Source: Tissierellaceae bacterium (lineage in GTDB: Bacteria > Bacillota > Clostridia > Tissierellales > Tissierellaceae). Taken from it: 19,327 nt of DNA. Made by a program: the position numbers and the translations under genes. The notes beneath the pieces were generated by a model. That model saw only the letters and a program-made list of their open reading frames with translations. It made no database searches and had not been told where the DNA came from. Numbering within the stretch: the first letter of the stretch is position 1; every line of letters starts with the position of its first letter. The DNA is taken from the NCBI GenBank assembly GCA_029264075.1, contig JARICQ010000128.1, positions 1 to 19,327 on the forward strand. The letters are read 5' to 3'. Shown here piece by piece: positions 7,106-14,098 of this stretch.

Positions 7106-7804
7106 CTAATAGTTTCTATCTCCAAAAATTGCCCTTCCGACTCTTACAATATTGGCTCCCTCTTCAATAGCTATTTCATAATCATTTGTCATGCCCATTG
7201 AAAGATATTCCATTGAAATTCCTTTGTAGTTTTTATCTTTGATAGTCTCTCTTAACTTATAAAGTTCTCTAAAGACTTCTCTTAATCTATCTTCATCCTC
7301 AATATGTGGTGCCATGGTCATAAGACCCCTTACTTTTATATTATCCATATCTAATATAGACTCTATAAAAGGCAGCACTGCTTCTGTTTTAAGTCCAAAT
7401 TTTGTCTTCTCTTCAGATACATTTACTTGTATCAAAACATCTGTAACTATATTCTCTCTTTTAGATCGTTTATTTAGCTCTTTAGCAAGTGACGGCCTAT
7501 CCAGTGAGTGAATAAGTTTTACCTTTCCAACTAGATCCTTTGCCTTGTTACTTTGAAGGTGGCCTATCATATGAAAATTTGCTGATTCATCTACTTTGCC
7601 AATTTTAGATTCTAATTCCTGAACTCTGTTTTCTCCAATGTTTTTTGCTCCACACTTTATTGCTTCGTTTATTCTTTCTACATCTACAGTTTTAGTTACT
7701 GCTACAAGTTGAACATCTTCTCCTGATCTTCCTGATCTAGATAGGGCATTTTCTATATTCTCAACAACTGTAGATAAGTTTTTTTCAATTGATATTTTGA
7801 TCAC
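7106..7804 (-). CDS. YggS/PROSC pyridoxal phosphate homeostasis protein
   Basis: A cytoplasmic single-domain, alanine-racemase-fold PLP-binding protein that controls PLP and amino-acid pools. The PLP lysine is K38 (counting from GTG) in LVAVTKTV, with GENRVQELESK at about 57-67, FHMIGHLQSNKA at about 77-88 and the C-terminal phosphate-binding LSMGMTNDYEIAIEEG and VRVGRAIFG. Length is normal. The start is uncertain: the only standard in-frame candidate, GTG at 7804, is part of the sequence GGAGGTGATC, a full match to the 16S rRNA tail. Spacing would fit an ATA at 7795, giving the natural-looking start M-SIEKNL. Coordinates follow the GTG. The gene lies 8 nt after the HlyD-like gene and just before sepF, as ylmE in Bacillus. 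Confidence 0.92.
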   Translation of the reverse strand: MIKISIEKNLSTVVENIENALSRSGRSGEDVQLVAVTKTVDVERINEAIKCGAKNIGENRVQELESKIGKVDESANFHMIGHLQSNKAKDLVGKVKLIHSLDRPSLAKELNKRSKRENIVTDVLIQVNVSEEKTKFGLKTEAVLPFIESILDMDNIKVRGLMTMAPHIEDEDRLREVFRELYKLRETIKDKNYKGISMEYLSMGMTNDYEIAIEEGANIVRVGRAIFGDRNY

Positions 7805-7808
7805 CTCC
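7799..7808 (-). promoter_or_regulatory. Extended ribosome binding site of yggS
   Basis: GGAGGTGATC is complementary over ten bases to the 3' end of 16S rRNA (anti-SD with flanks). It contains the GTG that opens the frame, so the true initiation codon is probably downstream. The sequence AAA ATA follows, putting ATA 8 nt after GGAGG. Confidence 0.7.
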
Positions 7809-7812
7809 CATG

Positions 7813-9120
7813 CTAGTTTACAATATCGCCTTCTTTTATGCCTGTCTTGTTTAAAACTAATTCGTCAAATATACTTATTGTCTTTATACCCTCTGAATCT
7901 TTTTCTAAATATACAGTAGAGTTTTCATCACCTGTTTTAATGTAAACATACTCTCCAACTTGCTTTACTTGAAAAATAGGTTTAAATTCAACTATTCCAC
8001 CCTTGTTTTTAACATAAACTCCTTCTTGCCCATCTTTATCTCTGATTGATTTTTTAGGTATCTTTAATACATCTTCTTCACTCTTTATTAATTCTACCTC
8101 AGATACTCTCTTATTATAAAACTTATACATCTGAGTGTCAAACTTCAGTACTACTACAGCCTTATCATCATTTTCATTTATCTTGATAATATTTCCCTTT
8201 AGATTTGAATCCTCATCATTTATTTTAATTTTAACATTTTGATTTATGTCTAAATCTTTAATGTTTTCTGCATCATCTATTTTAATTGCTATATACCACT
8301 CAAATTCGTCTAATAACTTGTATATTGGCTCTCCCATAGATACTTCCATATCTTCTTGAATTTGGTTTTCATTTACTTCTATTTCTTTTAGGTAATCCTT
8401 GCTATCAAGTTTTTCATAGCTATATTTTTCAAATTCAAATGGTAGATAAACGGTCTCGTAACCATCTAATAGATATGATACTATACCTCCATTTTGAGTG
8501 TGATATTTTACATTTTGTGTATTTATTTCTTGAGCTATTTTTTCTCTTCTATCCTTTAAATTTTCTATGCTTGTACTGGATATATAATCTGAAGATTCTT
8601 TATTATATTTTTCTACATCGTATAAGGATAGTTCTTCTTTTATAAGATTCATGTCTTTATAGTCTTCGTTTTTTATTTTGCTTTGAATCTCTTCTATCTT
8701 TTCTCTTCTTAATTCCTGCAAATTTTCTTTATTACTTTCTAAAGTATTGACTTCAGCCTCAGATTCTTCTAAAGATGAAATAGCTCTATCTATTTCTATC
8801 AATTCTCTTTCAAGAGAAGAACTTTCCTTTAGGCTTCTAATACTGACTACCTCAGTTCCCGCACCCACTCTAGAACCTTCTTTTGCTGTTTTTTTCAAGA
8901 GGCCTTCTGTGGCTGACTCTACAATTTTTTCACTTCTTATAAAAAAAGCCTCTCCCGAAATAGATTCTACAAGTAATTCTCTATTTGGCAGCGTTGTTTT
9001 CAATCCTCCTGTAATTATATTGAGTATAGGTTTCAAAAACAAGTATAATATCAAAAACAATATTATAAAACTTACTATTTTTTTTCTTCTTCTTTTTCTT
9101 TGTGTCCGAGTATATGACAA
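7813..9120 (-). CDS. HlyD-like membrane-anchored adaptor protein
   Basis: A 435-residue protein with a basic N-terminus (RKRRRKK at 8-14), one membrane anchor at about 15-35, and an extracellular part laid out like a membrane fusion protein: a short lipoyl/barrel-type half (about 50-93), a long glutamate/lysine-rich coiled coil (about 97-200, SLERELIEIDRAISSLEESE onward), a second lipoyl half near 200-215 (QNGGIVSYLLDGYE), then a C-terminal beta-barrel region (about 275-435). No transporter partner is next to it. The TTG start at 9120 has a TGAGG site nine bases upstream and no in-frame ATG is available. It is cotranscribed with yggS-sepF-yggT-ylmH-divIVA, at the position where Bacillus has ylmD. 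Role unknown; an envelope or division function is only inferred from context. Confidence 0.75.
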   Translation of the reverse strand: MSYTRTQRKRRRKKIVSFIILFLILYLFLKPILNIITGGLKTTLPNRELLVESISGEAFFIRSEKIVESATEGLLKKTAKEGSRVGAGTEVVSIRSLKESSSLERELIEIDRAISSLEESEAEVNTLESNKENLQELRREKIEEIQSKIKNEDYKDMNLIKEELSLYDVEKYNKESSDYISSTSIENLKDRREKIAQEINTQNVKYHTQNGGIVSYLLDGYETVYLPFEFEKYSYEKLDSKDYLKEIEVNENQIQEDMEVSMGEPIYKLLDEFEWYIAIKIDDAENIKDLDINQNVKIKINDEDSNLKGNIIKINENDDKAVVVLKFDTQMYKFYNKRVSEVELIKSEEDVLKIPKKSIRDKDGQEGVYVKNKGGIVEFKPIFQVKQVGEYVYIKTGDENSTVYLEKDSEGIKTISIFDELVLNKTGIKEGDIVN

Positions 9121-9148
9121 TTATACCATCCTCAATATAACTATAATA

Positions 9149-9523
9149 TTATTTAAAAAACTTTCCATATTTGCTAGTTACCTTCAATCTAAATATATTC
9201 TCCACACTAAATAACTTGATTTCATCATTATTTGTAACTATCATTATCTTGTTTTCTTTTTTCTTTGCGCCTATTAATGTACCACTATATTTTCTTTTAC
9301 CCTTAGTAATTAATTTTATTTCGTCTCCGGATTTCATTCTATTGCCATCCAGTACAAATTCTTTTATATCAGTTTCATCTATATGCTCTTGGGTTACAGA
9401 TTTTTTGTCTATGAGTATAATATTTCTCTTAAGATATACTTTTTCTTTTAAGGTAACAAATATATATCCAAAACAAGTCACAATAAACAACATAATGAAT
9501 ATATTATACAAAAAATCAAACAA
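9149..9523 (-). CDS. Small membrane protein of unknown function
   Basis: I do not recognise this 124-residue protein. It has one hydrophobic segment at about residues 4-25, a basic segment, and a soluble C-terminal part of about 75 residues rich in short strands (GDEIKLITKGKRKYSGTLIG, KIMIVTNNDEIKLFSV) that resembles a small beta-barrel of SH3 or KOW type, by eye only. The start is TTG at 9523, placed 7 nt after GGAGG. An ATG at 9553 would open a longer frame but overlaps the promoter -10 box and lacks a binding site. It is the first gene of the operon, 28 nt before the HlyD-like gene, so the two may work together. Confidence 0.7.
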   Translation of the reverse strand: MFDFLYNIFIMLFIVTCFGYIFVTLKEKVYLKRNIILIDKKSVTQEHIDETDIKEFVLDGNRMKSGDEIKLITKGKRKYSGTLIGAKKKENKIMIVTNNDEIKLFSVENIFRLKVTSKYGKFFK

Positions 9524-9529
9524 TTCTCC

Positions 9530-9535
9530 ACCTCC
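9530..9535 (-). promoter_or_regulatory. Ribosome binding site deciding the start of the first operon gene
   Basis: GGAGGT followed by GGAGAA and TTG at 9523. The longer frame from ATG 9553 would translate through this site. Confidence 0.75.
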
Positions 9536-9551
9536 ATATAACATATAGAAC

Positions 9552-9580
9552 ATTATAACACAGTATAGTGGTATTTAAAA
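9552..9580 (-). promoter_or_regulatory. Extended -10 promoter of the sepF-divIVA operon
   Basis: On the minus strand TG-T-TATAAT gives a perfect -10 (9552-9557) with the TG extension (9559-9560). A weak TTTTAA at 9575-9580 sits 17 nt upstream as -35. Transcription would begin near 9545, about 22 nt before the TTG start. An extended -10 commonly compensates for a poor -35. Confidence 0.65.
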
Positions 9581-9689
9581 CCTTCCGCATACAAATATAT
9601 TTAGTATTTATAATAATTGATCCTAAATTTTATCTGATCAATATAGCCTCAAATCGAGCTTATAGTGAAATCTACTTATATTTAGTGGC

Positions 9690-10724
9690 CTACCACTTAC
9701 AAACCCTTTCATCTAATACAACAACATCTTCCATTTCATGTTTCTTTTCCCTCAACATTAAATTTGAAACTGATTTCTCTACATCAGCTTCACTATACAA
9801 CAAATTATACAATTCAGATGTAATCGGCATTTCTATTCCATGTTTTTCAGCTAATTTGTAGGCTGATTTAGTGGTTTTCATACCCTCCACTACCATGCCC
9901 ACTTCTTCTATAGCGTCTTCAATCTTATATCCTTCACCTATTAATATCCCTGCTCTTCTATTTCTACTGTGCATGCTGGTGCATGTAACTATTAGATCAC
10001 CTACACCAGAAAGCCCAGAGAAGGTCTCTGATCTAGCCCCAAGAGCTACTCCTAGCTTGGACATTTCAAATATCCCTCTTGTCATTATTGCAGCCTTTGT
10101 ATTGTCTCCAAATTTTAATCCATCTGATATTCCTGCACCAAGAGCAATTACATTCTTTAAAGAACCTCCAAGTTCTACTCCTATCACATCAGGATTTGTA
10201 TATACTCTAAATTTCGGTGTTATAAACATCTCCTGTATGTACTCCGCTACCTTTTTGTTTTCTGAAGCAGAAACAACTGTTGTTGCCATGTTTTTTGAAA
10301 CCTCTTCTGCATGTGAAGGTCCAGACAGTACTGCATATTTATTATCTGGCAATATTTCTCCAACTATTTGAGAAATTCTAAGCAGGCTCTCATTTTCAAT
10401 TCCCTTAGATACATTTACAATTATTTGATCTTTACTTATAAATTGTTTTGCAGACTTTAATACTTGTCTAACTCCATGAGTTGGTACTGATATCAAGACT
10501 ACATCTTTATTAGCAATGGTACGCTCAATATCATCACTTACATTCAGGTCTTCTGGAAACAATGCATGAGGAAGATATTTTTCATTGTAGCCTGTTTTCC
10601 TTATTTGATCAATTTGATCTTTTCTTCTCATCCACATGTCTACACCATAGTTCTTATTTGCTAAAAGTATGGCTAGGGCAGTACCCCAGCTTCCTCCACC
10701 TAATACCCCTATACTTTTTTCCAC
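9690..10724 (-). CDS. gpsA: NAD(P)-dependent glycerol-3-phosphate dehydrogenase
   Basis: Reduces dihydroxyacetone phosphate to sn-glycerol-3-phosphate, the backbone for phospholipid synthesis. The 344-residue protein has the Rossmann motif GVLGGGSWGTALA at 6-18, SKGIE at 106-110, SGPSHAEEV at 134-142, the catalytic lysine K190 in GGSLKNVIALGAG, DNTKA at 207-211 and GLSGVGDL. Start is GTG at 10724 with TAGGTG upstream. It is the last gene of the DUF512-der-plsY-gpsA unit. Its C-terminal tail (EMEDVVVLDERVCKW) runs about ten residues beyond the common end of the family, with a Cys-Lys-Trp terminus, and shows no sign of frameshift. No strong terminator is visible in the 110 nt that follow. Confidence 0.96.
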   Translation of the reverse strand: MEKSIGVLGGGSWGTALAILLANKNYGVDMWMRRKDQIDQIRKTGYNEKYLPHALFPEDLNVSDDIERTIANKDVVLISVPTHGVRQVLKSAKQFISKDQIIVNVSKGIENESLLRISQIVGEILPDNKYAVLSGPSHAEEVSKNMATTVVSASENKKVAEYIQEMFITPKFRVYTNPDVIGVELGGSLKNVIALGAGISDGLKFGDNTKAAIMTRGIFEMSKLGVALGARSETFSGLSGVGDLIVTCTSMHSRNRRAGILIGEGYKIEDAIEEVGMVVEGMKTTKSAYKLAEKHGIEMPITSELYNLLYSEADVEKSVSNLMLREKKHEMEDVVVLDERVCKW

Positions 10725-10754
10725 TTAAGACACCTACCAATCTTTATTTTTGTT

Positions 10755-11342
10755 TCAAAATTTTAATTTGTTTTCACTTCCATCTAAAAGCCTTTTTATA
10801 TTGCTCCTATGCTTGAATATAGAAGATACTGCCAATATCAAGGTTGTATAGAACAAGTAGCTACGAGTAGTTCCTAGTAAGATAAGGCTTATTAATGGAG
10901 CAAAAAACGATCCTACTAATGATCCTAAACTTACATATTTAGTAAAAACAATTACAATTATTCCTAATGCAAGTACTATTAATCCAAGCTTCCAATTTAA
11001 GCTAATAAGGACCCCAACTGATGTAGCTACTCCCTTGCCACCTTTGAATTTCAATAAAACAGGCCAATTATGACCAAGTACAACAAATATTGCTCCAATA
11101 TATCTTCCTTCTTCTCCCATCAGATAATATCCAATTAATACAGCAAATACGCCCTTTGCTATATCTAATGCAAGGGTGAGTATTCCAATTTTTTTGCCAA
11201 ACACTCTTAAAGCATTAGTAGTCCCTGCATTTCCACTTCCATATTTTCTTATGTCTTTTTTCATAAAAAATCTACCTAAAAAATAAGAAGGGGAAAAGTT
11301 TCCTATTAGATAAGATACAATAATAGTTAAAATAACTTTCAT
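10755..11342 (-). CDS. plsY: Glycerol-3-phosphate acyltransferase PlsY
   Basis: Integral membrane enzyme that transfers an acyl group from acyl phosphate (made by PlsX) to position 1 of glycerol-3-phosphate, giving lysophosphatidic acid. The 195-residue protein has five or more hydrophobic segments and the family motifs: GNFSPSYFLGR at 14-24, YGSGNAGTTNALR at 34-46, and GHNWPVLLKFKGGKGVATS at 90-108. The ATG at 11342 begins 2 nt after the der stop, and its binding site AAAGGTGA lies in the last codons of der. gpsA, which makes the substrate, follows 30 nt downstream. Confidence 0.96.
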   Translation of the reverse strand: MKVILTIIVSYLIGNFSPSYFLGRFFMKKDIRKYGSGNAGTTNALRVFGKKIGILTLALDIAKGVFAVLIGYYLMGEEGRYIGAIFVVLGHNWPVLLKFKGGKGVATSVGVLISLNWKLGLIVLALGIIVIVFTKYVSLGSLVGSFFAPLISLILLGTTRSYLFYTTLILAVSSIFKHRSNIKRLLDGSENKLKF

Positions 11343-11344
11343 AG

Positions 11345-12661
11345 TTACTCACCTTTTTCTCTAAAACTAATTTGTATAGGTACACCGTCAAAACCAAAGT
11401 GATCTCTAATTTGATTTTCTAAATATCTAACATAGGAAAAGTGCATTAGTTCCTTATCATTTATAAATATAACAAACTTTGGTGGCTTAACGGATACCTG
11501 CGTTCCATAGTAAATTCTCGCTCTTTTACCCTTGTCGCTTGGTGGTTGATTCATAAGGACTGCTTGATTTATTATATCATTCAATACTCCTGTTTTAATT
11601 CTTAGATTATAATTGTTATTTACAAGATTAATCATTTGAAGAAGCTTGTTTACTCTTTGGCCTGTAAGAGCTGATATAAATACAATAGGAGCATATATAA
11701 TAAATCCTAATTTTTCCCTTATATCCTTGGTAAATTCATTTACAGTTTGTGTATCCTTATCTATTAAATCCCACTTATTTACGGCAATGATCATTCCCTT
11801 GCCATTGTCATGGGCATATCCTGCTATTTTTGTATCTTGTTCAGTAATTCCTTCAAGCGCATCTATTACAAGTACGCAAATATTTGATCTATCAACTGCT
11901 GCTAGTGTTCTTACAACTGAATACCTCTCTATATCCTCATATATTTTCTTTTTCCTTCTCAGTCCAGCTGTATCGATGAATATATATCTTTGATCATCAT
12001 AGTCAACATAGGAGTCTACTGCATCCCTGGTAGTTCCTGGAATATCTGTGACTATAACTCTCTCTTCACCTAGTATGTTATTTATAAGGGATGACTTACC
12101 TACATTAGGTTTACCTATAAGGGATACCTTGACTATATCCTCATCGTATTCCGTATCTCTCTCTTTAGGAAAATTTTTGACTAGTTCATCTAACAAGTCT
12201 CCTAGACCTAAACCTTGTTCTGCAGATATGGCCATCGGTTCTCCTAGACCTAGTTCGTAAAATTCATAGATATTATCTATTTTATTCAAACTATCAATTT
12301 TGTTACATGCTATTACAACCCTTTTTCCAGATTTTCTTAAGATTTCACCAACTTCTTTATCTATTTCATTTATTCCTTCTTTTCCATCTACAACAAATAA
12401 AATTACATCTGCTGTATCTATTGCTACCGCTGCCTGTTTTTTGATATTGGTCATTATTATTTCTTCATTGCTTGGTTCAAGTCCACCTGTGTCAATAACA
12501 GTAAAATAGTTTCCTAGCCATTCTCCCTCAGCATATATTCTATCTCTAGTGACTCCTGGTGTATCTTCAGTAATCGCAATTCGCCTACCAATTATCTTAT
12601 TAAACAGAGTAGATTTGCCTACATTTGGTCTTCCAACAATACATACTACTGCCCTATTCAT
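11345..12661 (-). CDS. der: Ribosome biogenesis GTPase Der (EngA)
   Basis: Essential GTPase with two tandem G domains that acts in late 50S subunit assembly. The 438-residue protein has P-loops GRPNVGKST at 10-18 and GKPNVGKSS at 183-191, switch motifs DTPGVTRD (33-40) and DIPGTTRD (206-213), DTGG and DTAG G3 motifs, and NKID (120-123) and NKWD (295-298) specificity motifs. A KH-like C-terminal domain follows (about 350-438), ending GVPIQISFREKGE. The ATG at 12661 has GAGGTGAT upstream, which overlaps the stop of the DUF512 gene. It is joined to plsY by a 2-nt gap, a conserved order in clostridia. Confidence 0.97.
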   Translation of the reverse strand: MNRAVVCIVGRPNVGKSTLFNKIIGRRIAITEDTPGVTRDRIYAEGEWLGNYFTVIDTGGLEPSNEEIIMTNIKKQAAVAIDTADVILFVVDGKEGINEIDKEVGEILRKSGKRVVIACNKIDSLNKIDNIYEFYELGLGEPMAISAEQGLGLGDLLDELVKNFPKERDTEYDEDIVKVSLIGKPNVGKSSLINNILGEERVIVTDIPGTTRDAVDSYVDYDDQRYIFIDTAGLRRKKKIYEDIERYSVVRTLAAVDRSNICVLVIDALEGITEQDTKIAGYAHDNGKGMIIAVNKWDLIDKDTQTVNEFTKDIREKLGFIIYAPIVFISALTGQRVNKLLQMINLVNNNYNLRIKTGVLNDIINQAVLMNQPPSDKGKRARIYYGTQVSVKPPKFVIFINDKELMHFSYVRYLENQIRDHFGFDGVPIQISFREKGE

Positions 12662-12671
12662 ATTATCACCT

Positions 12672-14000
12672 CTAATTTATTATTTTATGGATTAAATCTT
12701 TTCCCTCAACCTCAGATATTGTTACAGGAACATTCAACTGATTTCTTAGATCAGATATGCTTAAATCATCTAAGAATACTTCTTCATCACCCTTCATCAT
12801 ACTTCTTGGGATTATTATCTCATCTACATCTTCATATTTAGAGAGTTGAAGAATTAAATCCCCTCCACTAACAAGTCCTGAAACTGTTATGGTATGACCT
12901 AAAAAATTGTTAATTATTGGAACAACCCTTATACTTACATTTTTAAACTCAAGCATTATCTTATCTGCAAGTCCTCTCATGAAGTTTTCTGCTAAAGTTC
13001 CTGTAGCTATTATAACACTCTTTTCACCGATCTCTAGCTCGGAGTATTTATTTAGTTCAAAGTCAACTTCGTCTTCTAAAGATTTCATCAGACCTACTCC
13101 ATTTTCGAGCTGAGGAAATCGCTCATATTTTTCTGTAGAAGGCAATCCTCTTCCTGCAAGGACATAAAACTCATCGCTTAAAAATACAAATCGTGTTCCT
13201 AAGCTTTCTAAATATTCATTTTGTTTAGCTTCAATATAATCTAGTACTTTATTCGACAAGTCTTTATCGAAGATATCTACTTTTTTTAGATTCTCCCTAT
13301 ATTTTGTAATTCCAATAGGAACCACTGCAACAGACTTGACAGTTGGATGTAATCTTCTTAAGTCTTCTAATGTTCTCTCTAGCTCTTCTCCATCATTGAT
13401 ACCTGGGACCAATACTATTTGACAATTAACTGCAAGCCCTGCCTTGTGAAATCTTTTAAGTATACTGTAAAGTTTTCCAGCATTTTTGTTTCTCAACATC
13501 TCAATTCTCAAATCTGGATTTGTAGTGTGTACACTGATATTTATTGGACTTAGTCTATATTCTATTATCCTATTTATTTCATCATCACTCATATTTGTTA
13601 GAGTGATGAAATTTCCCTGAAGAAAAGAAAGCCTTGAGTCATCATCTTTAAAGTATAAGGTCTCTCTCATGTTTTCTGGGAGCTGGTCTACATAGCAAAA
13701 TATACATTTATTGCTGCAAGATTTAGCCTTGTCTATAAGTGAATTTGCAAAGGCTATACCTAAATCTTCGTCAAATTCTTTTTCTATTTCAAATTCCCAG
13801 ATTTCACCATCTTTTTTTTCTATAGCTACGAGGACTTGGTTATCAGATATTAAATACTTATATTCAAGTATATCCTTTATAGGCTTTCCATTGATAGATA
13901 CCAATACATCTCCTATTTCAAGGCCTATCTCTTCTGCTATACTGTCTTTATAAATTTCTTCTATTATGTTTTTATCTTCATTTATGTTTTTTAATTCCAT
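12672..14000 (-). CDS. DUF512 protein with PDZ and radical-SAM-like domains
   Basis: A 442-residue conserved protein of unknown biochemical role, typical of clostridia and their relatives. An N-terminal PDZ-like domain (about residues 8-75, AEEIGLEIGDVLVSINGKPI) is followed by CSNKCIFCYVDQLP, in which C95, C99 and C102 form the CX3CX2C pattern of a radical SAM 4Fe-4S cluster. A barrel-like region includes SVHTTNPDLR and GLAVNCQIVLVPGINDG. The C-terminal DUF512 region carries the FPQLENGVGL and IATGTLAENF stretches. No signal peptide or membrane anchor is seen, so it is presumably cytoplasmic, which is unusual for a PDZ domain. A good GAGGTG site precedes the ATG at 14000. It is first in the operon before der, which suggests, but does not show, a ribosome-related role. 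Confidence 0.9.
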   Translation of the reverse strand: MELKNINEDKNIIEEIYKDSIAEEIGLEIGDVLVSINGKPIKDILEYKYLISDNQVLVAIEKKDGEIWEFEIEKEFDEDLGIAFANSLIDKAKSCSNKCIFCYVDQLPENMRETLYFKDDDSRLSFLQGNFITLTNMSDDEINRIIEYRLSPINISVHTTNPDLRIEMLRNKNAGKLYSILKRFHKAGLAVNCQIVLVPGINDGEELERTLEDLRRLHPTVKSVAVVPIGITKYRENLKKVDIFDKDLSNKVLDYIEAKQNEYLESLGTRFVFLSDEFYVLAGRGLPSTEKYERFPQLENGVGLMKSLEDEVDFELNKYSELEIGEKSVIIATGTLAENFMRGLADKIMLEFKNVSIRVVPIINNFLGHTITVSGLVSGGDLILQLSKYEDVDEIIIPRSMMKGDEEVFLDDLSISDLRNQLNVPVTISEVEGKDLIHKIIN

Positions 14001-14036
14001 ATTGCACCTCTTTTGCTTTCTATTACATACTATTTG

Positions 14037-14065
14037 ATCATAGAATATAGTTTATGTAAATACAA
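14037..14065 (-). promoter_or_regulatory. Promoter for DUF512-der-plsY-gpsA
   Basis: On the minus strand TTGTAT (14060-14065) and TATGAT (14037-14042) are exactly 17 nt apart, between the glyA terminator and the DUF512 gene. The expected leader is about 30 nt. The -10 is a five-of-six match and the -35 three of six. Confidence 0.5.
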
Positions 14066-14089
14066 AGCCCACAGAAATATCTGCAGGCT
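14066..14089 (-). terminator. glyA terminator
   Basis: A ten-pair stem with two G-T wobbles and a TATT loop (AGCCTGCAGA / TCTGTGGGCT) begins about 10 nt after the glyA stop and is followed by TTGTATTTA. The T-run is short, so efficiency may be moderate. The downstream tail overlaps the proposed -35 box of the next operon. Confidence 0.65.
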
Positions 14090-14098
14090 GATCTCTAC

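Noticed and set aside
8747..9214. 155-codon open frame on the plus strand
   Set aside because: It lies antisense to the HlyD-like gene and its upstream neighbour, is Ser/Leu/Ile-rich low-complexity sequence, and has no ribosome binding site. It is a shadow of the AT-rich coding strand.
9171..9548. 125-codon plus-strand open frame resembling a hydrophobic protein
   Set aside because: Fully antisense to the small membrane protein gene, whose binding site, promoter and operon position are coherent. The hydrophobicity follows from reading lysine/asparagine-rich codons backwards.
9615..9650. Inverted TTGATC/GATCAA repeat in the gpsA downstream region
   Set aside because: Six-base arms around a 13-nt loop without a following T-run are expected by chance in AT-rich DNA.
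9676..9700. Short hairpin AGTGG/CCACT over the gpsA stop codon
   Set aside because: Only five base pairs and followed by a mixed AT sequence without a T-run, so it is not supported as a terminator.
9871..10371. 166-codon plus-strand open frame
   Set aside because: Antisense to gpsA, which has all its catalytic motifs. The translated product is proline/serine-rich with no recognisable domain.
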